NCBI RefSeq assembly: GCF_000244975.1
Contig: NZ_CM001440.1
Coordinates: 4,944,325-5,008,324 of the forward strand
DNA: 64,000 nucleotides
DNA from: Saccharomonospora cyanea NA-134
GTDB lineage: Bacteria; Actinomycetota; Actinomycetes; Mycobacteriales; Pseudonocardiaceae
Reading direction: 5' to 3'
In this document: one piece after another, positions 24,475 through 33,019 of the stretch
Layout: each line of letters opens with the position of its first letter
Position numbering within the stretch: the stretch's first letter is position 1
The notes under the pieces: generated by a model
What the model was told of the DNA's origin: nothing
The model's input: only the letters and a program-made list of their open reading frames with translations
The model's database searches: none
Made by a program: the position numbers and the translations under genes

Positions 24475-25725
24475 GTGTCCCACTCCTCCGAGTCCGGTCG
24501 CACGACCCTTGCCGACTACCGACTGGCCCTGACCACGCGGCAGGCCCGTCGCCCCCTCGTCGCATCACTGCTGGCCCGGCTTCCCATAGCCATGGTCGGC
24601 ATCTCCGAACTGCTCTACGTCCAGCACGAGACCGGCACGTACGCCGTCGCGGGCCTGGTGTCGGCCAGCACGCTCGTCGGCGTCGCCGTGGGTTCGGTGG
24701 CACAGGGCAGGCTCATGGACCGGTTCGGGCCGACTCGACCACTGCTCTCCGTGTCCGCGTTGTTCGCGGTCACCATCGCGGCCCTGATCGCGGCCATCGA
24801 GGGGCACCTGGCCACCCCGGTGCTGGTGGCGCTCGCGTTCGGCATCGGCGTGTTCGAACCCTCCTGCGGCTCCGCCTCACGGGCGCTGTGGGGCAGACTG
24901 CTGCCGTCAGGCCCCGCGCTCACCGCCGCGTACTCGTACGAGGCCATCAGCATGGAGGTCTTCTTCATCCTCGGTCCCGGCCTCGCCGGTGCGCTCATCG
25001 CGGCGCCGTGGCCCGGCACCGGCATGGTGCTCGCGGCGTCGTGCATGGTGATCGGCGCGGTCATGTTCGCGCTCAGCCCCGCCGTACGGGCCTGGCCGCC
25101 CGCGGTGCGCGCCAACACGACACTGCTGGGGGCGTTCGCCAGTCCCGGCATGCGCACGCTCGCCCTCGCCGCTCTCGGCTTCGGCATGGTCATCGGCTTC
25201 GTCGAGGTGGCCATCCCGGCCGCCGCCACCGAAGCGGGCAACACCGCCATGGGCGGCGTCCTGCTGTCGGTGTGGTCGGTGAGCTCGGTGATCTTCGGGG
25301 TCCTGTTCAGCCTTCGGCCCTGGCCGAGGCCGCTGGGACTGCGGCTGCCCGTGCTGCTCGCACTCTTCGGAGCCGGCGTCGCGTTGCTGGCATGGCCGTC
25401 GACGCTGTGGGGGTTGGGCCTGGCCATGCTCGTGGCAGGCGCCATGATCACACCGCAGTCCACGAGCCACTCGATGGCCATCGAACTCGTGGCACCCAAG
25501 GACACGGCCGCCGAGGCGTTCGGCTGGGTGCTCACGGCCATCACGCTCGGACTGGCGATCGGGCAGTCGGCCAGCGGCTATCTCGTTGAGCGCAGTGGCC
25601 CGCCGCTGGCGTTCCTCGTGGCCGCGGTGTGTGCGCTCGCGCTGGCCGGCGTCGTGTGGCTGCGAAGGTCGTCCGTGCGCGCGGTCGCGCCCGCCACCGA
25701 GCAGCCGGACGGCGCTCTCGCCTGA
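24475..25725 (+). CDS. MFS transporter
   Basis: 416 residues with about twelve hydrophobic helices, beginning after a polar N-terminus at R-R-P-L-V-A-S-L-L-A-R-L-P. The loop between helices 2 and 3 carries G-R-L-M-D-R-F-G, the MFS signature. Small-residue-rich helices and the S-A-S-T-L-V-G-V-A-V-G-S pattern resemble the MFS proteins found beside actinobacterial crp-region genes and a second copy at 44537 in this window. The substrate is unknown. GTG 24475 is chosen because the longer frame has no coding character and a -10 motif lies just upstream. Confidence 0.8.
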   Translation: MSHSSESGRTTLADYRLALTTRQARRPLVASLLARLPIAMVGISELLYVQHETGTYAVAGLVSASTLVGVAVGSVAQGRLMDRFGPTRPLLSVSALFAVTIAALIAAIEGHLATPVLVALAFGIGVFEPSCGSASRALWGRLLPSGPALTAAYSYEAISMEVFFILGPGLAGALIAAPWPGTGMVLAASCMVIGAVMFALSPAVRAWPPAVRANTTLLGAFASPGMRTLALAALGFGMVIGFVEVAIPAAATEAGNTAMGGVLLSVWSVSSVIFGVLFSLRPWPRPLGLRLPVLLALFGAGVALLAWPSTLWGLGLAMLVAGAMITPQSTSHSMAIELVAPKDTAAEAFGWVLTAITLGLAIGQSASGYLVERSGPPLAFLVAAVCALALAGVVWLRRSSVRAVAPATEQPDGALA

Positions 25726-25737
25726 CCCTCCGGCCCC

Positions 25738-26514
25738 TCAACCCCGGGTGCGCAGGTACTCCAGCTGCGCTCGCACACTCTCCTCCGCGGGCGCCCACAG
25801 CGCTCGGTCGACGTCGGCGTAGACCAGTTCCACCACCTGCCGTGGTGTGGCGTCCGTGCCCAGTCGCCGCAGTGCCTGCCGCACCTGGTCGAGGCGCTGC
25901 TGCCGGTGACGCAGGTACTCGCCCGCCGTGGTCGCGAGGTCGGCGAGCTCGGGCCCGTGCCCGGGAAGGCCCAGCGACCCGGGCGGCAAGGCCCGCAACG
26001 CGCGCAGGGAGTCGAGGTAGTCACCGAGGTCGGTGAGCACGGTGGTGCCACGGCCGAGCACCGTGTCACCGGTGAGGACGTGTGTCCGGTCGTCGTGGTC
26101 GACGCGGAGCACGACGGAGTCGTCCGTGTGACCAGGCGTGTGCAGCACCTCCAGAGTCAGCCCCGCGGCCCGCAGCACCTCGCCGTCCTCCAACGGGCCG
26201 GCCCCCTGGCACAGCTTCGCGTCGAACGCGCGCACGGGCGCGCCCAGCCGCTGCGCGAGCGCCGGTGCGGCCTCGGAGTGGTCGGGATGCCAGTGGGTGA
26301 GCAGGATGAGCTCGACATCCGCGAGTTCCGCCAGCGCTCCCACGTGGTCGTCGAGGGCGTGACCGGGGTCCACCACCACCCGGCCGGAGCCGCCGGGCGC
26401 CTGAAGGATCCAGGTGTTGGTGCCGTCGAGCGTCATCGTCGACGGGTTGTTCTGGAGCAGCACCGTCGCGACGGGCGACACCTTCCGGGGAACGCCGTAG
26501 GCAGGGTGGTCCAT
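25738..26514 (-). CDS. metallo-beta-lactamase-fold hydrolase (Rv3677c-like)
   Basis: 258 residues. Metal-binding motif THWHPDH gives His74, His76, Asp78 and His79; further ligands are the His in H-T-P-G-H-T, Asp in LTGDTVLG and His in LPGHGP. The C-terminal helical extension with Q-Q-R-L-D-Q-V matches the LACTB2/glyoxalase-II-like branch. The substrate is unknown; LACTB2-type nuclease or thioesterase activity are the family options. ATG at 26514 overlaps the NUDIX stop by one base (TGATG). Last gene of the minus-strand operon starting at DUF4177. Confidence 0.87.
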   Translation of the reverse strand: MDHPAYGVPRKVSPVATVLLQNNPSTMTLDGTNTWILQAPGGSGRVVVDPGHALDDHVGALAELADVELILLTHWHPDHSEAAPALAQRLGAPVRAFDAKLCQGAGPLEDGEVLRAAGLTLEVLHTPGHTDDSVVLRVDHDDRTHVLTGDTVLGRGTTVLTDLGDYLDSLRALRALPPGSLGLPGHGPELADLATTAGEYLRHRQQRLDQVRQALRRLGTDATPRQVVELVYADVDRALWAPAEESVRAQLEYLRTRG

Positions 26515-27353
26515 CACCACTCCACCACGATGCGGTCGCCGTCGTTCACCAGCTTCGGCATGATCCGGCGGATGGTCCGTTCGCTCGCCAGCACCTCCGC
26601 CACCGACGAGAACCGACCGATCTCGGCGAGCGTGTGCCAGGTCGGCGGCATCAGCGCCACACGACCGGCCTCGGCGTCGGCGATGGCGTCAGCGGGACTC
26701 CGCCAGCACGTCGACTCGGCCTCGGTCGTGGCGCCGTCGGCGACCTGTCCCTCCGGAAGCGCCGCGACGAAGAACCGCGCGTCGTAGCGACGGGGCTCCT
26801 CCTCGGGGGTGACCCAGTTCGCCCACGGCCGCAGGAGGTCGGCGCGCACCATCAGTCCGGCATCGGCGAGGAACTCCGCCAGCGACAGCTCTCCGGACGT
26901 CAGCGCGGCGCGGGCGTCGGCGTAGGCGCTGGTGTCGGCGACGACCTCGGTGGCCGTGCCCGCGAGCAGGACACCGGACTCCTCGAACGCCTCCCGCACC
27001 ACGGTGCACACCAGGGCTCTCGCCAGCGACTCCGAGCACGAGAACCAGCGCGCCCACAACCCCGGCTCCGGTCCGACCCAGCCCACCGAGGCGTCGGCGT
27101 CACGCGCGTCCACGCCACCGCCGGGAAACACCGTCATGCCGGACGCGAAGGCCATGGTCCTGACCCGCCGTTGCAGGAAGACCTCGATGCCGGACCCGGC
27201 GGTGTCGTTGCTGGCGTCGCGCACCAGCACGACGGTCGCGGAGTCCTTCGCGGGCACGGGGTTCGACGAGGGTTTCACCGGCAGCGACGGCACAGCGCTC
27301 GCGGGCACGGTGAACGAGCCGACTCCGTCGCCGGAGTTCGAGGAGTGAGTCAC
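26514..27353 (-). CDS. NUDIX hydrolase (NUDT19-like)
   Basis: 279 residues. The Nudix region is split: M-A-F-A-S-G-M-T-V-F-P-G-G-G-V-D near residue 85, then, after a ~30-residue insert, V-R-E-A-F-E-E-S-G-V. That long insert is characteristic of the NUDT19/RP2p subfamily. The C-terminal half has F-F-V-A-A-L-P-E-G and M-P-P-T-W-H-T-L. A CoA-ester or nucleotide-diphosphate substrate is possible. The GTG at 27353 is the likely start; the stop overlaps the MBL start. Confidence 0.8.
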   Translation of the reverse strand: MTHSSNSGDGVGSFTVPASAVPSLPVKPSSNPVPAKDSATVVLVRDASNDTAGSGIEVFLQRRVRTMAFASGMTVFPGGGVDARDADASVGWVGPEPGLWARWFSCSESLARALVCTVVREAFEESGVLLAGTATEVVADTSAYADARAALTSGELSLAEFLADAGLMVRADLLRPWANWVTPEEEPRRYDARFFVAALPEGQVADGATTEAESTCWRSPADAIADAEAGRVALMPPTWHTLAEIGRFSSVAEVLASERTIRRIMPKLVNDGDRIVVEW

Positions 27354-27372
27354 GGCCGCACCATACCGCCGA

Positions 27373-28665
27373 TCAACTCGGCCTACTGTCACCCCACGAG
27401 CGTTCCGCCCCGTTGGCCCTGGCCGCCTCGGCGCGTTCCCGCTCGGCGAGTTCGGCGTGCAGTTCCCGCAACAACTGCCGGTCGCGCTCGGAGAGCTGCG
27501 GATCGTCGAGGTCGAGTTCGGGAAGTTCGACCATGCTCGCCGAGAGCCCTGCGATCTCCCTGCCCTTCTCGGAGTCCTCGGCGATCGCGGCGCGAAGCTG
27601 CGCGACCTCCTCGGGACTCATCTCGGTGGTCTCGGCGACCCGGTTCTCCAGCTCTGCCAACTCCTCGGCCGAGAACGACGGCTTCTCGGCCTCCTCCCGA
27701 GGCGTGGGCAGCTCCTCCACCGGTTCCGGCCGGACATCCGCTGGTTCCGGGCGAGCGTCCACCGGTTCCGGCCGGACCTCGTCGGCTGCCTGCGGCTCCG
27801 GCACGCCGACCGGCTGGGGGCTTTCCTCGCGGGCCTGCGGAACCTCTTCCGCAGGCGGTTCGGGCGGGGTGTGGTGTTGCTCGGGCTGCGCGGGCACCGA
27901 CGGTTCCACCATGGGCACCGACGGTTCCACCACGGCGTGCGAGGGACGCCGGGTGGCCTCGGCACGCGCTCGCGCCGCACCCGCGGTGATCTTGCGCGGC
28001 GACCTCGAACGGGACCCCGACCCGCCCGCGTCACCCGATGCCTGACCGGACGCCAGCCACACCGGCGTGGCACTCGCGAGGGCGGCCTCGTGGTAGTCGG
28101 TGCGTTCGGCACTCGGCCCGGTGACCTCCACGACCGCGCGGATACCACTGCGGCGCAGGGCGTCGTCCACCCGGAACGCCACCGCGGGCGGGTGCGCCTC
28201 GGGACCGATCTCGATGAGCACCACTCGCTGCGGCAGCGGACCGGGCACGCTGCCCGCCGGGGTGTTGCGCCACACCGCGTGCACCGTCCGCACGTCGGGC
28301 AGTACCTGAAGCGTGCGGTCGAGAGCCTCGCTGATACCGGCGTCGGGGTCGTTGTCCCTGCTGAACCGGTGCGCGTGGTCGGAGACGGACTCGCCGACGG
28401 TGAGCTGGTCGGCCAGCGCGGCGTCCGACCGGCTCATCTCCAGTACGAGAGCCAGCTCGCGCTGCTCGCTCGGCCGCACCATGATGCGGCCCGCGATCAG
28501 CGCGCCGACGGCGAGCTCCGCGGCGTCGTCGAGGTGTGAACGGGCGACGAGTTCACGCGCGTCGGACAGCGCACTGTCGTCGAGCCGGCCCGCCAACGCC
28601 AGCAGGACGTTGTGCAGGCGCAGTGGCACCGCGAATCCGTCCCTCGGCAGACTTTCGTCGACCAT
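27373..28665 (-). CDS. unknown protein with proline/glutamate-rich middle and coiled-coil end
   Basis: 430 residues. Residues 1-205 look folded and cytoplasmic ([38 protein letters not shown]). Residues 205-340 are low-complexity, with repeated V-V-E-P-S-V-P and R-P-E-P-V/A-D units. The last ~90 residues are highly charged and probably helical. The DNA of the repeat (about 27715-27790) is itself repetitive. GGAGGGAG precedes the ATG. It is located between the 210-residue unknown gene and the NUDIX gene in the same operon; the 210-residue neighbour also ends in a similar C-V-G-A-V-D context. Family not recognised. Confidence 0.6.
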   Translation of the reverse strand: MVDESLPRDGFAVPLRLHNVLLALAGRLDDSALSDARELVARSHLDDAAELAVGALIAGRIMVRPSEQRELALVLEMSRSDAALADQLTVGESVSDHAHRFSRDNDPDAGISEALDRTLQVLPDVRTVHAVWRNTPAGSVPGPLPQRVVLIEIGPEAHPPAVAFRVDDALRRSGIRAVVEVTGPSAERTDYHEAALASATPVWLASGQASGDAGGSGSRSRSPRKITAGAARARAEATRRPSHAVVEPSVPMVEPSVPAQPEQHHTPPEPPAEEVPQAREESPQPVGVPEPQAADEVRPEPVDARPEPADVRPEPVEELPTPREEAEKPSFSAEELAELENRVAETTEMSPEEVAQLRAAIAEDSEKGREIAGLSASMVELPELDLDDPQLSERDRQLLRELHAELAERERAEAARANGAERSWGDSRPS

Positions 28666-28700
28666 CCCGGATTCTCCCTCCAGCCCGCTGGACGCGAGCG

Positions 28701-29333
28701 TTATGCGGGTACAAGCCTGTGGTGACCGGCGTCCACGGCGCCCACGCACACGAACCGGGAATTCGCGAGCGCCGCCCGGTGGTAGGCGGGCAACTCGATC
28801 TGCGTCGGCAGAACCTCGACGCTGGGCGCCTCGTCGCCCAGTACGCGGAGGACACGTTGGATCTCCCCAGTAAGGCGAGGCAGCCCGGAGACCGCCGTGA
28901 CCAGCAGGACCCGCTTGGCCTCTTCCTCAGCGGACCCACGGTCATGCCGCCAGCTCTCCCGGACCTCGCCCACGTCCGGGCGTCCCCGCAACGTTGCGTG
29001 AACCACCACGGACACCGAATCGACGGTGTTCACCCAATCGGGTGCTCCCGTTGTGAATGTGTACCGGTTCCCGGTCTGGGCGTCTACCCCAAGTGTCGAA
29101 CTGACCTCGTGCCAGTCGGCACCGTGCGGGATGAGACCGGCGACCAGCAGGCGATACTCCGACTGGTCCAGATCGATCCTGTGCTTGAGCAAAGTCTTGG
29201 GCAGCGTGCGGGCCAACGTGCCCATCGCTCCCTCGCCGAGCCAGTCCCGGAACCGCCACAGCAGCCGGTCGGGCAGTCGGCCCGCGAGCCGCAGCAACAG
29301 CTCGTGGCAGGAGCTCTCGATGTCCGGGTCCAT
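28701..29333 (-). CDS. unknown cytoplasmic protein in the RidA operon
   Basis: 210 residues, no signal peptide or membrane helix. Begins [20 protein letters not shown] with a helical N-terminus, then beta-rich sequence ([18 protein letters not shown]) and [16 protein letters not shown]. The last segment and the preceding gene's [16 protein letters not shown] share the pattern Y-H-x-A-A-L-A, so the two may be distant paralogues or partners. The ATG overlaps the ridA stop as TGATG, so it is translationally coupled to ridA. No family recognised. Confidence 0.6.
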   Translation of the reverse strand: MDPDIESSCHELLLRLAGRLPDRLLWRFRDWLGEGAMGTLARTLPKTLLKHRIDLDQSEYRLLVAGLIPHGADWHEVSSTLGVDAQTGNRYTFTTGAPDWVNTVDSVSVVVHATLRGRPDVGEVRESWRHDRGSAEEEAKRVLLVTAVSGLPRLTGEIQRVLRVLGDEAPSVEVLPTQIELPAYHRAALANSRFVCVGAVDAGHHRLVPA

Positions 29334-29788
29334 CACTCGACCTCCACGATGAGCTCCACCTCCACCGGTGCGCCCAACGGCAGCTCCGCGACACCGACGG
29401 CCGCCCGCGCGTGCGCGCCCGCGTCCCCGAACACCTCACCGAGCAGCTCCGAGGCACCGTTGATGACGGCGGGCTGCCCGCCGAAGCCCTCACTCGACGC
29501 GACGTAGCCGACGACCTTCACGACCCGGACCACCGAGTCGATGCCCACGAGGGCGTGGACGGCGGCGAGACCGTTCAGCGCGGCCGTGCGCGCGTACTGC
29601 TTGGCCTCCTCCGGGCTGACCTCGGTTCCGACCTTGCCGGTGGCCGCCAGCTCACCGCCGACGAACGGAAGCTGCCCCGACGTGTAGACGTGCGAGCCGG
29701 TGCGCACGGCGGGGACGTAGGCCGCGACCGGAGCCGCGACGTCGGGCAGTTCGATACCGAGCTGGTCGAGCCTCGCGCTCCACTTCAT
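29333..29788 (-). CDS. ridA: RidA/YjgF-family deaminase
   Basis: 151 residues. Contains the RidA signatures [18 protein letters not shown] near the N-terminus and [18 protein letters not shown] near the C-terminus with the substrate-binding Arg. This is the longer, Rv3678c-like branch, whose ability to hydrolyse enamines/imines is not certain. Follows DUF4177 by 9 bp and is coupled to the next gene. Confidence 0.87.
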   Translation of the reverse strand: MKWSARLDQLGIELPDVAAPVAAYVPAVRTGSHVYTSGQLPFVGGELAATGKVGTEVSPEEAKQYARTAALNGLAAVHALVGIDSVVRVVKVVGYVASSEGFGGQPAVINGASELLGEVFGDAGAHARAAVGVAELPLGAPVEVELIVEVE

Positions 29789-29797
29789 GACGGGCCC

Positions 29798-29959
29798 TCA
29801 GTCCTTCGGCCGCTTGAGGTAGGCGACGTGCTGCTCGCCGCTCGGGTTGGGCAGCACCGTGACCAGTTCCCAGCCGTCCTCGCCCCACTGGTCGAGGATC
29901 TGCTTGGTGGCGTGAATCAGCAGGGGCACCGTGGCGTATTCCCACTTCGTGGTACTCAT
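29798..29959 (-). CDS. DUF4177 small protein
   Basis: 53 residues: starts M-S-T-T-K-W-E-Y-A-T-V-P-L-L and contains the family core W-G-E-D-G-W-E-L-V-T-V-L-P, ending Y-L-K-R-P. It is the first gene of the six-gene minus-strand operon and sits between RidA and the ArsA pair exactly as a small conserved gene does in mycobacteria. The function is unknown. A TAGGGT -10 lies 8 nt upstream, so the message is probably leaderless. Confidence 0.85.
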   Translation of the reverse strand: MSTTKWEYATVPLLIHATKQILDQWGEDGWELVTVLPNPSGEQHVAYLKRPKD

Positions 29960-29967
29960 GGTCGAAC

Positions 29968-29984
29968 ACCCTAGCCACTACGGT
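29968..29984. promoter_or_regulatory. compact divergent promoter pair
   Basis: Only 33 bp separate two divergent starts. On the minus strand TAGGGT (29973-29968) ends 8 nt before ATG 29959; on the plus strand TACGGT (29979-29984) ends 8 nt before GTG 29993. Both would yield leaderless mRNAs, and each -35 region would fall inside the opposite gene's promoter or coding start. Confidence 0.45.
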
Positions 29985-29992
29985 CGGATCGC

Positions 29993-30241
29993 GTGGAAGC
30001 ATGGCGCATCCTCGCGACGGCGTTACTCACCGTGTCCGGGATCATCGGCATCCTGCTCGCCATGGCCAGGGCCAGGGAACGAACGGGGCGCGGTTCCACC
30101 GTCGCGGTCACCGGGCTGGTGGGTCTCACCGCCCTCACCGTGGCCGCCGTCCTGACCCTCACGACGCTGCCCGCGGTCGGCGCCTGGGCACTCTCCGGCG
30201 CGATCGCGCTCACCGTGAGCGTCCTCGCACTCGCGAGCTGA
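29993..30241 (+). CDS. small two-helix membrane protein
   Basis: 82 residues, almost all hydrophobic: helix 1 at about 5-25 ([15 protein letters not shown]), a basic loop [10 protein letters not shown], then helices at 35-58 and 62-82. Divergent from DUF4177 and 35 bp upstream of the first ArsA-like gene, so probably expressed with it. No family recognised. Confidence 0.65.
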   Translation: MEAWRILATALLTVSGIIGILLAMARARERTGRGSTVAVTGLVGLTALTVAAVLTLTTLPAVGAWALSGAIALTVSVLALAS

Positions 30242-30276
30242 CCGGCCGCCGCCGGTTTGCGGATACGCTTCGAGAT

Positions 30277-31281
30277 GTGACTCCCCTGCCTGGCTGGACC
30301 GACGAACTCGCTCGGACCCGGCTGCACTTCGTGACCGGGAAGGGCGGAACGGGCAAGACGACGCTCGCGGCCTCACTCGGGCTCGCGCTCGCGCGCGGCG
30401 GGCGCCGCGTGCTGCTCGTGGAGGTCGAGGGCAGGCAGGGCTTCGCCCAGGTCTTCGACACCGAGCCGCTGCCGTACGCCGAGCAACGCATCGCCTCCGC
30501 GCCCGGCGGTGGCGAGGTCCGCGCCCTGCACATCGACGTCGAGGCGGCCCTGCTCGAGTACTTCGAGATGTTCTACAACCTCGGCTTCGCGGGCCGCACG
30601 CTGCGCAGGATGGGTGCCATCGAGTTCGCCACCACGCTCGCCCCGGGGCTTCGCGACGTCCTGCTCACCGGGAAGATCAAGGAGTGCGTCGGTCGTACGG
30701 ACTCCGACGGCAGGCACGTCTACGACGCCGTGGTGGTCGACGCGCCACCCACCGGCCGGGTGGTGAAGTTCCTCGACGTCACCAAGGCGCTGACCGACGT
30801 CGCCAAGACCGGGCCCATCCGCGGGCAGGCCGAGGGCGTGGTTCGTCTGCTGCACTCGGGCGAGACGGCCGTCCACCTCGTGACCCTGCTGGAGGAGATG
30901 CCGGTACGGGAGACCCTCGACGCGGTGGCCGAGCTCGACGGCGCCGACCTGCGTCCCGGCGCCGTGCTGGTGAACCGGGTCCGCCCTCCGCGGCTGCCCG
31001 CGCGCTCGCTGTCCCCCGCCGCCGACGGCAACGTGGACGAGACCAGAGTCCGGGCCGGCCTCACCTCCGCCGGGCTCGACCTGCCCGACTCCACCGTCGA
31101 GGCGCTCGTGGCCGAAACCGTGGAGCACGCCATCGGCATCGCCGCCGAACAACGCTCGTCCGAACAGCTCACCGAGGCCGACCTGCCCACGCTCCGCCTT
31201 TCCGACCTGCCGGGTGGGGTGGACGTGGCGGGCCTGTACGAACTAGCCGACGCGCTGGTCGACCAGGGAGTGCGCCTGTGA
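30277..31281 (+). CDS. ArsA-type ATPase, first of a pair (Rv3679-like)
   Basis: 334 residues. Deviant Walker [16 protein letters not shown] at about residues 17-31, switch segment V-V-D-A-P-P-T-G-R near 160, and the C-terminal helical region seen in GET3/ArsA. The mycobacterial equivalents Rv3679-Rv3680 form a heteromeric ATPase complex that affects metabolism of glycerol-derived and other small molecules; here the pair is likewise overlapping. TACGCT at 30264-30269 ends 7 nt before the GTG, so the operon is probably leaderless. Tail-anchored-protein targeting is an alternative role. Confidence 0.88.
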   Translation: MTPLPGWTDELARTRLHFVTGKGGTGKTTLAASLGLALARGGRRVLLVEVEGRQGFAQVFDTEPLPYAEQRIASAPGGGEVRALHIDVEAALLEYFEMFYNLGFAGRTLRRMGAIEFATTLAPGLRDVLLTGKIKECVGRTDSDGRHVYDAVVVDAPPTGRVVKFLDVTKALTDVAKTGPIRGQAEGVVRLLHSGETAVHLVTLLEEMPVRETLDAVAELDGADLRPGAVLVNRVRPPRLPARSLSPAADGNVDETRVRAGLTSAGLDLPDSTVEALVAETVEHAIGIAAEQRSSEQLTEADLPTLRLSDLPGGVDVAGLYELADALVDQGVRL

Positions 31282-32441
31282 CCACCCAGCTCGACATCGA
31301 CAGGTTGCTCGACGACCCCGAGACGCGGGTGGTCGTCTGCTGCGGTTCCGGTGGCGTCGGCAAGACGACCACCGCCGCCGCACTCGCCCTACGCGCCGCC
31401 GAACGGGGACGGCAGACGGTGGTACTGACCATCGACCCGGCCCGCAGGCTCGCGCAGGCTCTGGGTCTGCGGGAACTCGGCAACCACCCGAGGAAGGTCT
31501 CGGTCGCCGGGTTCGAACCGAAGGGCGAGCTGTGGGCCATGATGCTCGACATGCGCCGCACCTTCGACGACATGGTGCGCAGGCACGCGGGCCCCGAACG
31601 CGCCGAGCAACTGCTCGGCAACCCCTTCTACCAGACGATCTCCACGTCGTTCTCCGGCACGCAGGAGTACATGGCGATGGAGAAACTCGGCCAGCTCGCG
31701 GCCACCGGGGAGTGGGACCTCATCGTCGTGGACACCCCGCCGAGCCGTTCGGCGCTGGACTTCCTCGACGCACCCAACCGGTTGTCCGCCGCGCTCGACG
31801 GCCGCATGATCCGGCTGCTGACCACCCCCGCCCGTGCGGGGAGCTGGGGGTTGCGCAAGGTCGTGAGCGCCGGGTTCTCGATGTTCGCCAAGGCCGTGTC
31901 GACGATCCTCGGCGGCCAGTTGCTCGCCGACGCGTCGGCGTTCATGCAGGCGTTCGACTCGACGTTCGGCGGGTTCCGGGAACGCGCGGGCAAGACCGCC
32001 GAACTGCTGCGGTCGAAGGGCACGGCGTTTCTGGTGGTGGCCGCGCCGGAACCCGACGCGCTGCGGGAGGCCAGCTACTTCGTCGAACGGCTCTCCACCG
32101 AGTCGATGCCGCTGGCCGGACTCGTCGCCAACCGCACCCATCCCGTGCTCGCGGACCTTTCCGCCATCGACGCGCTCGCCGCGGCGGAGGCACTCGAACG
32201 CAAGTCCGAAAGCTCCACCGACTCCACCGACTCCACGGACACCACCGGCGCTCCGCTCGCCTCGGCGGTGCTGCGGCTGCACGCCGACCGCGTCGAGATG
32301 TCGAAACGCGAGGAACGTCTGCTGGCGCGCTTCACCAAAGCGCACCCGCACGTCCCCGTCACCACGGTGCCCGCGCTGCCCAGCGACGTCCACGACCTCA
32401 CGGGGCTGCGCGACGTGGGCGAACGCATGGCAGGTGCTTGA
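31278..32441 (+). CDS. ArsA-type ATPase, second of a pair (Rv3680-like)
   Basis: 387 residues. Walker [21 protein letters not shown] at about 23-42, [11 protein letters not shown] (switch/A-loop), V-V-D-T-P-P-S-R near 145, and [14 protein letters not shown] Ser/Thr/Asp insert ([12 protein letters not shown]) lies near residue 312. The GTG overlaps the preceding stop by 4 nt (GTGA), which fits the two subunits being made in equal amounts. Converges on whiB4 with 27 bp between. Confidence 0.9.
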   Translation: MTTQLDIDRLLDDPETRVVVCCGSGGVGKTTTAAALALRAAERGRQTVVLTIDPARRLAQALGLRELGNHPRKVSVAGFEPKGELWAMMLDMRRTFDDMVRRHAGPERAEQLLGNPFYQTISTSFSGTQEYMAMEKLGQLAATGEWDLIVVDTPPSRSALDFLDAPNRLSAALDGRMIRLLTTPARAGSWGLRKVVSAGFSMFAKAVSTILGGQLLADASAFMQAFDSTFGGFRERAGKTAELLRSKGTAFLVVAAPEPDALREASYFVERLSTESMPLAGLVANRTHPVLADLSAIDALAAAEALERKSESSTDSTDSTDTTGAPLASAVLRLHADRVEMSKREERLLARFTKAHPHVPVTTVPALPSDVHDLTGLRDVGERMAGA

Positions 32442-32468
32442 CACGCGGGGCACCGTGACCGGCGGGAG

Positions 32469-32765
32469 TCAGGACACGCGCTGCGCGGGCTCGTACTCCC
32501 GTTTGGCCGATTCGAGCAACTCGCGCCAGCTCGACACCTCCGGCCTCCGACGCAACAGCGCGCGGCGCTCGCGTTCGGTCATCCCTCCCCAGACACCGAA
32601 GTCGATGCGGTTGTCCAGCGCCTCCGCCAGACATTCGGTGCGGACCGGACAACCCATGCAGACCAGTTTGGCGCGGTTCTGCTCGGCTCCCCGCACGAAC
32701 AGACCGTCCGGATCGCTGTCCCTGCAGTAAGCATGGATGCGCCAATCCGAGTAGTCGTACCTCAT
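32469..32765 (-). CDS. whiB4: WhiB-family iron-sulfur regulator (WhiB4)
   Basis: 98 residues. The four [4Fe-4S] cysteines are Cys14, Cys36, Cys39 and Cys45 (C-M-G-C-P-V-R-T-E-C), followed by G-V-W-G-G and the basic R-E-R-R-A-L-L-R-R-R DNA-binding turn. GGAG is 8 nt before the ATG at 32765. Its place between the ArsA pair and ponA2 is that of Rv3681c (WhiB4), a redox-responsive regulator in mycobacteria. Divergent from ponA2. Confidence 0.94.
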   Translation of the reverse strand: MRYDYSDWRIHAYCRDSDPDGLFVRGAEQNRAKLVCMGCPVRTECLAEALDNRIDFGVWGGMTERERRALLRRRPEVSSWRELLESAKREYEPAQRVS

Positions 32766-33019
32766 ACCCCCAGCTCCTACCCTGTTGCGACCGGCAGGTA
32801 GGCGACGTAGCGTGCGACCGCGCCCCCCACGAGCAGGTCTTTTCGTACTCACGTCCCTCCGACGAAGCCTCCCCTGGCATCGTTCCCGTGAGTTGTTGAC
32901 GGACTGTAGGGGCTGCCGGTTCCCCCGCCAACCCCCGCAGGGTCATTTGTTATCAGATGGCTTCTCGATCAAGGGAACTGGTCACCGCGATCACACGGGG
33001 GTGTGCGTACCCTGAGTGC

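Noticed and set aside
27700-27800. CRISPR-like or mobile repeat in the Pro/Glu-rich gene
   Set aside because: The repeats are in frame and encode R-P-E-P-x-D units; they are protein low-complexity and not an array.
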